A stretch of 5,348 nucleotides of DNA from the NCBI GenBank assembly GCA_003228395.1, contig QIDJ01000209.1:1-5348 (forward strand). Reading direction: 5' to 3'. Shown one piece after another: positions 1-5,348 of the stretch. Below the pieces are notes generated by a model, which was not told the origin of the DNA, did no database searches, and saw only the letters and a program-made list of their open reading frames with translations. The position numbers were made by a program, and so were the translations under genes. Each line of letters starts with the position of its first letter. Positions within the stretch are counted from its first letter, which is position 1. This stretch comes from Flammeovirgaceae bacterium (GTDB lineage: Bacteria; Bacteroidota; Bacteroidia; Cytophagales; Cyclobacteriaceae).

Positions 1-37
1 TAATGCATACCATGGATAATAAATACTTCAGTTTCAT
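1..37 (-). CDS. Start of a probable exported protein or lipoprotein (3' part outside window)
   Basis: An ATG at 37-35 opens a frame reading MKLKYLLSMVCI before the window ends. A short basic start (K2, K4) followed by a hydrophobic run is what the beginning of a signal peptide looks like; the cysteine at residue 11 is probably too early to be a lipobox cysteine. The ATG lies 38 nt after the xseB stop, on the same strand, behind an AT-rich leader with no Shine-Dalgarno sequence, as is usual for the other genes here. Only 12 codons are visible, so function cannot be given and chance is not excluded. It would be the last visible gene of the xseAB transcription unit. Confidence 0.45.
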   Translation of the reverse strand, partial: MKLKYLLSMVCI

Positions 38-75
38 AGAAAATATGTGTTTTGTGTGTAAATCAAGTCGGGATT

Positions 76-294
76 TCAACTATCGGCTATTGTATCATTT
101 CCGGGGTTATCAAAATCTGCATTTAATTTTTCTTCGGTTTCACGCAATTTCTGTTTACATTGATTTATCAGTTGGAGTGCATGATTCACCATGTCCGAAA
201 GCTCATCTACATCCGGTTCGCTGTTTTCGATTTTGGTAAGCAGGCCATTAATTTCTTCAATAGCCTGGTTGTAGTTAAATTTTTTCTTTTTCAT
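76..294 (-). CDS. xseB: Exodeoxyribonuclease VII small subunit
   Basis: XseB is the small subunit of exonuclease VII, a cytoplasmic enzyme that degrades single-stranded DNA from both ends into oligonucleotides. Several XseB copies bind the coiled-coil part of XseA and are needed for activity. The 72-residue product has the family length and pattern: F6-x-Y8-x-x-A11 at the start, 'EEINGLLTKIE' as helix one, then an acidic turn (EPDVDEL) and a second helix 'VNHALQLINQCKQKLRETEEKL'. It forms a helical hairpin with no membrane segment or signal. Its ATG overlaps the xseA stop by four bases (ATGA), so the two are probably translationally coupled, which fits a fixed complex. The C-terminal 13 residues (about 60-72) are polar and probably disordered. 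Identification is supported both by its own pattern and by its position next to xseA. Confidence 0.93.
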   Translation of the reverse strand: MKKKKFNYNQAIEEINGLLTKIENSEPDVDELSDMVNHALQLINQCKQKLRETEEKLNADFDNPGNDTIADS

Positions 295-1532
295 TTTCTG
301 ATCTTAACATTTTTTACTGTGCTGTCAATGATGTTTTTAATGGCATACGTTTTTATTTCATCGCCTTTTCCAACCACTGAATAATCTTTAACAGGCTTTC
401 CTTTATAGGTTGTAATGGTATAACCGCGCTTTAAAATAACTTCAGGGTCCATATGTTTCACTGATGTTTCGAAACGCTGAAGTTGTATTTTTTTTGATTC
501 CACATATTGATTTGCAGCTATTTTAATTTCCTGAAGTACCGAATCCAGGATATGTGACCGCTGCTGAATAATTGTGAAAGCGGATTGGCGTATTCGGTGA
601 TAATACTCATTTAGTATCAGTTCTTCCTGCCGGATTCGAATTTCATACCTGCTTTTTAATCTGTGAAAATACTCATCGAGCGACGCTTCGAAGCGGGCAA
701 CGCCATTGATCAGAAATTCACTGACCGCCGTTGGTGTTTTAAGTTGAGTATGGGCAACCAAATCTACAACCGTTTCATCACGTTCGTGTCCGATGCCGGT
801 AATCACCGGCATGGGCATGCCGGCAACCCCGGCGGCAAGCAGGTATGAGTCAAAGCAATCCAGATCAACCTGCGAGCCGCCGCCCCTGATAATAACGGTT
901 ACATCAAACTGATCCGAATGCTTATGAATGCTATCCAGCGCCTGTAAAATGGAAGCTTCTGCATCTGCTCCCTGCATCAGCGCTTTAAAAAGGTGTGTGT
1001 TAAATGTGTATCCGTATGGATTATGTGTTAGTTGATTTATGAAATCTCCATATCCGGCAGCAGAGGGAGAACTGATCACGGCAACCCGCTGTGGAACCAA
1101 AGGAAGAAATAGTGATTTATTTGTATCAAAAAGGCCTTCTTCTATAAGCCTGTTGATTGTTTCCTTTCGTTTACGGGCTTTTTCACCCAGGGTGAAATTC
1201 GGATCTATGTCCCTGACATTCAGGCTCAATCCGTACATTTCATGAAACTGGATGGATACGTTTGCTAAAATCTGCTGACCCGGTTTTAGCGCTGACCCGG
1301 TAACAGATTCAAACATGACGCTTAGGTTTCTGTAAGTATATGACCAGATATTAGCCCGTATTTTTGCTACAATGACTTCATTCTCTTTTTGAATAAACTC
1401 CAGGTAGCAATGCCCTTTTTGGTTTACCCGCAAATCACCTATTTCTGCCACCACCCAGTAGGAAGGATCCAGGTGTGTATCAAGTGTGGCTCTTATTAGC
1501 TGGTTTAATTCAAAAAGGGAAAAGTGATTCAT
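291..1532 (-). CDS. xseA: Exodeoxyribonuclease VII large subunit
   Basis: XseA is the catalytic subunit of exonuclease VII, which acts on single-stranded DNA in repair and in clearing recombination or mismatch intermediates. The 413-residue product shows the family architecture. An N-terminal OB-fold spans about residues 1-105 (FSLFELNQLI; GHCYLEF at 40-46). The catalytic domain spans about 115-275, with 'LPLVPQRVAVISSPSAAGYGDF' at 143-164, the R216-GGGS loop, and 'PVITGIGHERDETVVDLVAH' at 242-261 followed by 'KTPTAVSEF'. Residues conserved in the family (D163, R216, H249, D252) are all present. A coiled-coil of about 275-358 would carry XseB, and the usual 'DPEVILKRGYTI' C-terminal block is at 362-373. 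It is shorter than the E. coli protein (about 456), mainly because the helical region is shorter. The ATG at 1532 is chosen because the FSLFELN motif follows at once. The gene lies 48 nt after the barrel gene, where a candidate promoter sits, and overlaps xseB by 4 nt. Confidence 0.96.
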   Translation of the reverse strand: MNHFSLFELNQLIRATLDTHLDPSYWVVAEIGDLRVNQKGHCYLEFIQKENEVIVAKIRANIWSYTYRNLSVMFESVTGSALKPGQQILANVSIQFHEMYGLSLNVRDIDPNFTLGEKARKRKETINRLIEEGLFDTNKSLFLPLVPQRVAVISSPSAAGYGDFINQLTHNPYGYTFNTHLFKALMQGADAEASILQALDSIHKHSDQFDVTVIIRGGGSQVDLDCFDSYLLAAGVAGMPMPVITGIGHERDETVVDLVAHTQLKTPTAVSEFLINGVARFEASLDEYFHRLKSRYEIRIRQEELILNEYYHRIRQSAFTIIQQRSHILDSVLQEIKIAANQYVESKKIQLQRFETSVKHMDPEVILKRGYTITTYKGKPVKDYSVVGKGDEIKTYAIKNIIDSTVKNVKIRK

Positions 1533-1534
1533 CC

Positions 1535-1580
1535 GGCAATTTTAAATGCCAAAGATAAAAGATTAATAATGCGAATCAGG
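1535..1580 (-). promoter_or_regulatory. Candidate promoter for xseAB, with an imperfect inverted repeat
   Basis: On the minus strand the 48-nt gap before xseA contains TATCTTTG at 1557-1550, an exact match to the Bacteroidota -7 consensus TAnnTTTG. Nineteen bases upstream, CCTG (1580-1577) only half matches the -33 TTTG. Transcription would start near 1543, leaving a leader of about ten bases. Immediately after the -7 element, GGCATTTAAAATTGCC (1550-1535) is an imperfect inverted repeat with GGCA/TGCC arms, which could be an operator or chance. The good -7 and poor -33 make this a moderate call. If real, xseAB need not depend on read-through from the sigma-factor genes. Confidence 0.35.
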
Positions 1581-2645
1581 CTATTTAAAATAGAAGTTGT
1601 AGATCAGCGTAGCGCCAAAATAGGAATTAGGTGTAAGGTCAATATTTTCGCCCGGAAGGGCTACAGGAAAATTGATACTGTAAGATGGCATTACAGTGAG
1701 ATTACCAATGTATATATAAACTGGAAATCCCAGGGTGTAATTCATAAGCCCGAACACGTTGTCTTCAGTTGTTTGATAGATCAGGCTTTCAATCTGGTCT
1801 GGTTTATTTTTATAAAGACGCAAAAACCTTCGCCAGCCTATTTTCCGTATTAATTGTCTTAATGTCTGGTAATTTGTGCTGATATTAAGAATATCCGCAT
1901 TACCCAGAAGCACATATATGCCAGGCATCATCGTGATCCTGTCTATAAATCCGACCTTTTTTGTGCGGATTACCCCGGATATATTCGGCCTGATCCGGTG
2001 AGCCGATTCATTACCGAATAAAAATGAATAATCAACGCCCGCGGAAATAAATTTAATGTTATAGTAAGAGGATATATTGAGTGAGTTGTTAAAAGGATAT
2101 TCAACCGGATTGATTTCGTCACTTTTATTATAGTAAAAATGGTCATACGAAAGAATATATGACCATTTTTTAGAGATTACTCCCATGTATCCGGCCGATA
2201 ACGTGGTTAAATAGAATTTGGGATATATGTCGCTGTTCCAGTAGCTTATCATATCAAAATAAAGCCCCGAGGAATGGTAATACGACAGGCCGCCGGTAAA
2301 ACCGTATTGCTTAATGCCATAGTCTCTGCCTGCATTGAGAATACTGCTCGTGTAGCCCGTCCGTAGCGATAGCATATTTAATGAAAAATCAGCGCCGAGC
2401 AGGCTGTCAATCAGATCAAGTAGCGATACGGAGTCGGATTGCATTTCGGAAAGCAGGAGCGAGTCATATTCCAGGTAGGAAGCTAACAGACTGTCGTAAT
2501 AGGCATCTGTATATTCTTCCTGATCTGCACGTTGGTGCCCGTTGGATTGTGAAAAGACACTACCTGAACATATTAATAGCAATAAACCTGCCCCGAAGAG
2601 AAAGTTCCTGATGGTGGCAGGAGATGAGGTACAGGTAGCAGGCAT
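1581..2645 (-). CDS. Exported protein, probable outer-membrane beta-barrel, function unknown
   Basis: I do not recognise a specific family. The 354-residue product begins with a signal peptide: a long, unusual n-region (MPATCTSSPATIRN), a hydrophobic core at about 15-30 (FLFGAGLLLLICSGSV) and a likely cleavage near FSQ (31-33). Residues about 40-85 form an acidic segment with repeated DSLL-type units (YDSLL at 50-54 and 60-64, SDSVSLL, IDSLL at 80-83). From about 88 onward the sequence alternates aromatic and polar residues in short strands separated by turns (for example 'GFTGGLSYYHSSGLYFDMISYW', 'KFISAGVDYSFLFG', 'SYFGATLIYNFYFK'). This is typical of a Bacteroidota outer-membrane barrel of perhaps 10-14 strands, ending in an aromatic-rich final strand. 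Residues about 262-290 are a basic helical stretch, perhaps a loop or plug. It starts 31 nt after the Spy-like gene and probably shares its transcript. The ATG at 2645 is chosen because it places the signal peptide correctly. It may be a target or client of the sigma-factor system, which is inference. Confidence 0.78.
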   Translation of the reverse strand: MPATCTSSPATIRNFLFGAGLLLLICSGSVFSQSNGHQRADQEEYTDAYYDSLLASYLEYDSLLLSEMQSDSVSLLDLIDSLLGADFSLNMLSLRTGYTSSILNAGRDYGIKQYGFTGGLSYYHSSGLYFDMISYWNSDIYPKFYLTTLSAGYMGVISKKWSYILSYDHFYYNKSDEINPVEYPFNNSLNISSYYNIKFISAGVDYSFLFGNESAHRIRPNISGVIRTKKVGFIDRITMMPGIYVLLGNADILNISTNYQTLRQLIRKIGWRRFLRLYKNKPDQIESLIYQTTEDNVFGLMNYTLGFPVYIYIGNLTVMPSYSINFPVALPGENIDLTPNSYFGATLIYNFYFK

Positions 2646-2676
2646 TGGGTTTTATTTAATTTATTCGTTTTACGGG

Positions 2677-3180
2677 CTAATTGTTACCCTGCTTACGCAG
2701 GTATTCCTGCCGCTGACGCATTCGTTCCTGATTTATTTGCTGCCGTCTTCGTTGCTCAATCCGTTGAAGCAGCATCCTTTTAAAATCATCTTCCGCATTT
2801 CTCAATGCCAGTATCTGCCTGGATGAAATTACGTTCATCAATCTTTTTGTGTATTCTTTTTCAAGATTCAACTCCTTCTCTTTGATATTCATTCTTAGCT
2901 CCATCAGCCGCTTGCTTTCCTGTTCACTGATGTTCTGCAGGTTCACATTCCCGCGTGCTTCGGTAATTTGCGTACGTAATTCCCTTTTATGTTGGGCGTA
3001 TTCATTATAAACAGGCCAGAATTCGCGGGCTTGCTCCGGAGAGAGTCCTAATCTGTCTGTAATGAGCGCTATGCGTGCGCTTTCAATTTTTTTCATGGCT
3101 TCTTTATCCTGTGCAAAGAGCGCAGTAGCCATTACCATTGCAAAAAAGAATGTTATCGGGGCTATTGTTGATTTATTCAT
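2677..3180 (-). CDS. Periplasmic Spy/CpxP-like helical protein, 'sensor of ECF-type sigma factor' type
   Basis: The product from the ATG at 3180 has 167 residues. It has a clear signal peptide, MNKST plus a hydrophobic core (about 6-22), with cleavage near LFAQ-D (24/25), so it should be periplasmic. The mature part is all alpha-helical with the recognisable block 'IALITDRLGLSPEQAREFWPVYNEYAQHKRELR' (about 37-69), a second helix pair around 85-112 and 'SSRQILALRNAEDDFKRMLL' (119-138). This pattern belongs to the Spy/CpxP/CnrX-like group, chaperones or sensors of envelope stress; Bacteroidota members beside ECF sigma genes are commonly named sensors. The last 34 residues form an Arg/Gln-rich tail with 11 basic residues. 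An earlier in-frame ATG pair at 3228/3225 would add 16 residues in front of the signal peptide and overlap the previous gene by 20 nt, so it is disfavoured. The gene starts 28 nt after the probable anti-sigma gene. Whether it senses, chaperones or both is inference. Confidence 0.82.
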   Translation of the reverse strand: MNKSTIAPITFFFAMVMATALFAQDKEAMKKIESARIALITDRLGLSPEQAREFWPVYNEYAQHKRELRTQITEARGNVNLQNISEQESKRLMELRMNIKEKELNLEKEYTKRLMNVISSRQILALRNAEDDFKRMLLQRIEQRRRQQINQERMRQRQEYLRKQGNN

Positions 3181-3208
3181 CTTTGTAATTAGTTTACGCA
3201 CTTGATTT

Positions 3209-3697
3209 TTAAAACAAATTTTCATCATCTATTCCGTATGTCTCATACAGGTCAATCAAATCAATGCTTTTAAGTTCTTCGTCATTCAAAAGTCGTATAT
3301 CATCTTCAATAAATGCTTCAAGATCAGCGTTTTCCAGATTTATTTCAGACAGGATCTCCTCGGTTGAAAAATCAGCGTAATCAAGATATTCGATTATGTC
3401 TTTAACATCCACCTGGGCGAGAATGTCTTCAGGTGTAGTCGCAGATGTCACTTGCCATCTGAAAATAGCAAAAATCACGATCAGCAGAGTAATGGTAGCA
3501 GCAATCAGTGCTGTTTGCCAATTACGGGCAGGGATGAACGAAAGAACCCGTGATTTTGGTGAAACACTTTCCGTTGTTCTTGACTGAATTATAGCAGGAA
3601 GCGCATCAAAATACCCTTCAGGCACTTTAAAGATGTTGTCCTTTTTAATATCTGTCAATTTCAATTTCCGGTTACTATGGTCATATAACTTTCCCAT
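3209..3697 (-). CDS. Single-pass membrane protein, probable anti-sigma factor
   Basis: This 162-residue protein has a cytoplasmic N-terminal part of about 60 residues carrying 'DNIFKVPEGYFDALPAIIQSR' (about 20-40), a signature I associate with Bacteroidota membrane proteins encoded directly after ECF sigma factors. One transmembrane helix follows at about 61-79 (QTALIAATITLLIVIFAIF). The remainder, about 80 residues outside the inner membrane, is extremely acidic: in the last 73 residues there are 25 Asp/Glu and 3 Lys/Arg, arranged in short helical units such as 'DIIEYLDYADFSTEEILSEI'. The layout (basic inside, one helix, periplasmic tail) fits an inhibitor that holds the sigma factor at the membrane. 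No zinc-binding anti-sigma motif (HxxxCxxC) is present, so the role rests on context and the FKVPEGYF motif. The start is uncertain: ATG at 3697 is preferred, but GTG at 3712 would add five residues and leave only 17 nt after the sigma gene; neither has a Shine-Dalgarno sequence. Confidence 0.75.
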   Translation of the reverse strand: MGKLYDHSNRKLKLTDIKKDNIFKVPEGYFDALPAIIQSRTTESVSPKSRVLSFIPARNWQTALIAATITLLIVIFAIFRWQVTSATTPEDILAQVDVKDIIEYLDYADFSTEEILSEINLENADLEAFIEDDIRLLNDEELKSIDLIDLYETYGIDDENLF

Positions 3698-3729
3698 TCT
3701 ATTATTAGACACTGTTTAATACCGATGGT

Positions 3730-4269
3730 TTAATCTGAATTCAAAATTTGTTCAATTTTCTTAACTGCGTGATGGTAGCTGGCTTTCAGTGATCCTACGC
3801 TTGTTTGTGTGATAGTTGCTATTTGTTCGTACTTCATATCGTCAAAATATTTCATATTAAATACAAGTCGCTGTTTATCAGGCAGTTTTAGCAATGCTTT
3901 ATGAAGTTTTTTCTGAATTTCATCACCTTCAATAAACGGTGAATTATCCAGCATTTCACTAAGTTCACCTTCAACATCTTCCAAAGGGATAAAAAACCTT
4001 CGCCTCTTTTTATTCAGAAAATTCAGACACTCATTGGTTGCGATTCTGTAAATCCACGTAAAAAGTTGTGCATCAGCCCTGAATTTATTAATGTTTTTCC
4101 ACACTTTGATAAAAACTTCCTGTGTAATATCGTTTGCATCCTCATGGTCAACCACCATTTTGCGTACGGTCCAATATACCTTTTCCTGGTATTTTCTTAC
4201 CAGCAGGTTGAAGCCGTAATTACGACTGTTCGGGTCACGAATTTTTACAAGAAGCTCCTTGTCTTCCAA
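3730..4269 (-). CDS. ECF-type RNA polymerase sigma factor (sigma-70 family)
   Basis: This is a 179-residue group 4 sigma factor that would direct RNA polymerase to a stress regulon. Region 2 spans about residues 18-92: 'LLVRKYQEKVYWTVRKMV', then 'DANDITQEVFIKVWKNINKF' (region 2.2, core binding) and 'LFTWIYRIATNECLNFLNKKRRR' (regions 2.3-2.4, -10 recognition). An acidic linker (about 96-118) leads to region 4 at about 121-175, with the helix-turn-helix 'LPDKQRLVFNMKYFDDMKYEQIATITQTSVGSLKASYHHAVKKI' that reads the -35 element. Regions 1.2 and 3 are absent, as in ECF factors. The start is TTG at 4269-4267: an in-frame TAA lies only five codons upstream, the next ATG is at codon 38 inside region 2, and family members begin about here (MEDKELL-like). 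A weak AGG lies six bases before it. The probable anti-sigma gene follows 17-32 nt downstream, depending on its start. The target promoters cannot be read from this window. Confidence 0.93.
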   Translation of the reverse strand: MEDKELLVKIRDPNSRNYGFNLLVRKYQEKVYWTVRKMVVDHEDANDITQEVFIKVWKNINKFRADAQLFTWIYRIATNECLNFLNKKRRRFFIPLEDVEGELSEMLDNSPFIEGDEIQKKLHKALLKLPDKQRLVFNMKYFDDMKYEQIATITQTSVGSLKASYHHAVKKIEQILNSD

Positions 4270-4278
4270 TGGCAGCCT
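4267..4278 (-). promoter_or_regulatory. Ribosome binding site and TTG start of the sigma gene
   Basis: On the minus strand, AGG (4278-4276) is followed by six bases and TTG (4269-4267). The in-frame TAA at 4284-4282 excludes any distant upstream start, and no ATG occurs until codon 38. The weak site and rare start codon suggest the sigma factor is made at a low rate. Confidence 0.45.
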
Positions 4279-4316
4279 GTTTTATAGTTAGACCATGACA
4301 TGCGAAAAGGGTTTAA

Positions 4317-4475
4317 TCAATTAGGTATATTAACTAAAATACCTTTGACAATGATGAAAAGGATGACAGTTGAAATGATAATCGTAAGGTAAAACAGAAA
4401 CACTTTATCCGGATATGATCGATCGTTATCATCTCCGTAAATAAATGTATAGAATTTATCAATAATCCGTTTCAT
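4317..4475 (-). CDS. Small single-pass membrane protein, 52 residues, unknown
   Basis: A complete short frame runs from ATG (4475-4473) to TGA (4319-4317). The product starts MKRIIDKFYTFIYGDDNDR and has one strong transmembrane helix at about residues 25-46 (VFLFYLTIIISTVILFIIVKGI), ending in VNIPN. The amphipathic, basic N-terminus (K2, R3, K7), the acidic DDND patch and the hydrophobic helix have the composition of a real membrane peptide and not of random AT-rich sequence. It lies 18 nt after the stress-protein stop and 47 nt before the sigma start, same strand, filling what would otherwise be an empty gap of over 200 bases. There is no Shine-Dalgarno sequence, but neighbours lack one too. 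I do not recognise a family. It could be a small regulator or a membrane partner of the stress protein or the sigma system; that is speculation. Confidence 0.68.
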   Translation of the reverse strand: MKRIIDKFYTFIYGDDNDRSYPDKVFLFYLTIIISTVILFIIVKGILVNIPN

Positions 4476-4493
4476 TAATTAATGGTAATTGCA

Positions 4494-5348
4494 CTATATT
4501 TTCTCGATCATGTGCATGAAACCTTGATAATCCCCCGCTATACGAACCACCAATAAAGGAAATTCGGCATCAATTTTAATAAGTTTTTCGGCGGTACTTC
4601 CAAGAAAAATGGAAGATGTGGCCGTCATCCCCTTCGAGCCGAATATGATTCCGGTAGCATCAATTTGCTTGGCATAATTATGAATATCCTCTATGATATT
4701 TTCGTTATCGTCCAATGTGTAAACATCATTTATCTTCACATCTGAACAATCGCAACCTTTTATGAATTTTTTAAATTTTTTCTGTGCATTTTGCTTCATA
4801 ATCTCAGCAAATTCGTCATGTGTCTTGCCCGTGTAATGGTAACCCGCAGGAACACTGTAAACATGTTGACAGAAAATTTCGGTATTACGAAAATTCTTTA
4901 CAAGATTGACGGCAAACTGCACTGCGAGTAGTGAATATTTACTGAAATCTACCGGAACCAGAATATTCCATTTATGAAGCTCTTTAGCAATTTTTTTATT
5001 GCAGCCTTGTGGAATGATAAACAAGGTGACAGGGCATCTGCGACCCATGCGCATGGTAAGCGTTCCGTGGCCGCTTCCGTCGTTTTTTCTGCCGATCAGC
5101 ACCAGGTCTATTTCTTTTTTATCGATGAACTTTAATAGTGTCTTCAGCCCCGATCCTGCTGTCACTATTATTTCTTTTTTCACCTTTTTTAAATGTCCAA
5201 AGAACTTATCAATGTCCTCATTGATTTCTCCCTTTCGTTCTTTAATTACAGTTTCTTCAATATGAGGAAAATCCTTATGAATTTCTTTTGGAATGTGAAA
5301 GTGCCTTAAAACATTAATAAAGTAAATTTTTTCCGGTTTTTTGGCAGC
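4494..5348 (-). CDS. Universal stress protein with tandem UspA domains (5' end outside window)
   Basis: The frame is open from the window edge to TAG at 4496-4494, giving 284 visible residues. A GTG at 5183 could pass for a start, but the 55 codons above it encode a normal domain interior (KPEKIYFINVLRHFHIPKEI, the second strand of a Usp fold), so the gene begins beyond the window. Domain 1 (to about 115) ends in 'EIDLVLIGRKNDGSGHGTLTMRMGRRCPVTLFIIP'. Domain 2 starts at 'WNILVPVDFSKYSLLAVQFA' (about 127) and ends at 'FPLLVVRI'. Domain 2 has the ATP-binding motif G-2x-G-9x-G-S/T exactly (GSKG, nine residues, GST at 237-252 of the visible part); domain 1 has only a degenerate version. Tandem Usp proteins are cytoplasmic, usually stress-induced and often bind ATP; biochemical roles vary. 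Its 3' neighbour, 18 nt away, is the small membrane protein, and the sigma gene follows, so co-transcription is possible. Confidence 0.9.
   Translation of the reverse strand, partial: AAKKPEKIYFINVLRHFHIPKEIHKDFPHIEETVIKERKGEINEDIDKFFGHLKKVKKEIIVTAGSGLKTLLKFIDKKEIDLVLIGRKNDGSGHGTLTMRMGRRCPVTLFIIPQGCNKKIAKELHKWNILVPVDFSKYSLLAVQFAVNLVKNFRNTEIFCQHVYSVPAGYHYTGKTHDEFAEIMKQNAQKKFKKFIKGCDCSDVKINDVYTLDDNENIIEDIHNYAKQIDATGIIFGSKGMTATSSIFLGSTAEKLIKIDAEFPLLVVRIAGDYQGFMHMIEKI

Noticed and set aside
38..75. Terminator after xseB
   Set aside because: No GC-rich stem followed by a T run is visible in this short gap on either strand.
1524..1853. Plus-strand open frame of 109 codons opposite the end of the barrel gene and the start of xseA
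   Set aside because: It is antisense to two supported genes, has no recognisable motif or domain, and crosses the gap holding the candidate promoter. Other plus-strand frames (for example 1039-1245, 2542-2826, 4999-5265) are likewise shadows of minus-strand genes.
3181..3228. Upstream ATG pair as start of the Spy-like protein
   Set aside because: It would put 16 residues in front of a well-formed signal peptide and overlap the preceding gene by 20 nt; the ATG at 3180 gives a normal secretory N-terminus.
4294..4302. CATGACATG inverted repeat upstream of the sigma gene as an operator
   Set aside because: It is only nine bases, has no extended symmetry, and no promoter elements are clear around it, so chance is the simpler explanation.
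4270..4316. A separate promoter for the sigma gene (TATAAAAC in the gap)
   Set aside because: It does not match the TAnnTTTG consensus, and a TTGATT upstream is 28 bases away, too far for a -35/-10 pair. A promoter of unknown ECF type cannot be excluded.
4494..5183. A 229-residue stress protein starting at GTG 5183
   Set aside because: The frame stays open for 55 further codons to the window edge and these encode the interior of a Usp domain, so this GTG is an internal valine codon.

Overview
The window reads as a compact, AT-rich chromosomal segment from a member of the Bacteroidota. The grounds are the gene families present, the near absence of Shine-Dalgarno sequences before the starts, a TAnnTTTG-type -7 element, and the 'FKVPEGYF' membrane protein and 'FWPVYNEY' periplasmic protein beside an ECF sigma factor. 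The assignment is by recognition of families and motifs; no search was run. Every supported gene is on the minus strand, so transcription runs from high to low coordinates. Gaps are only -4 to about 48 nt, and no stretch over 300 bases lacks a gene.

In transcription order: (1) 5348-4494, the 3' part of a tandem-domain universal stress protein whose start lies outside the window; (2) 4475-4317, a 52-residue single-pass membrane protein, easily missed; (3) 4269-3730, an ECF sigma factor with a TTG start; (4) 3697-3209, a one-helix membrane protein that is probably its anti-sigma factor; (5) 3180-2677, an exported Spy/CpxP-like helical protein of the kind often called 'sensor of ECF-type sigma factor'; (6) 2645-1581, an exported, probably outer-membrane beta-barrel protein of unknown function; (7) 1532-291 and (8) 294-76, xseA and xseB, the two subunits of exonuclease VII, joined by an ATGA overlap; (9) 37-1, the first 12 codons of a probable secreted protein or lipoprotein that runs off the edge.

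Genes 3 to 6 look like an envelope-stress regulatory module: a cytoplasmic sigma factor, an inner-membrane inhibitor with a strongly acidic periplasmic tail, a periplasmic chaperone-like protein with a basic tail, and an outer-membrane protein that could be target or client. The upstream stress protein and small membrane protein may belong to the same transcription unit. xseAB is a housekeeping DNA-repair pair; a candidate promoter just before xseA suggests it can be transcribed on its own. I see no RNA genes, mobile elements, CRISPR arrays or convincing terminators.
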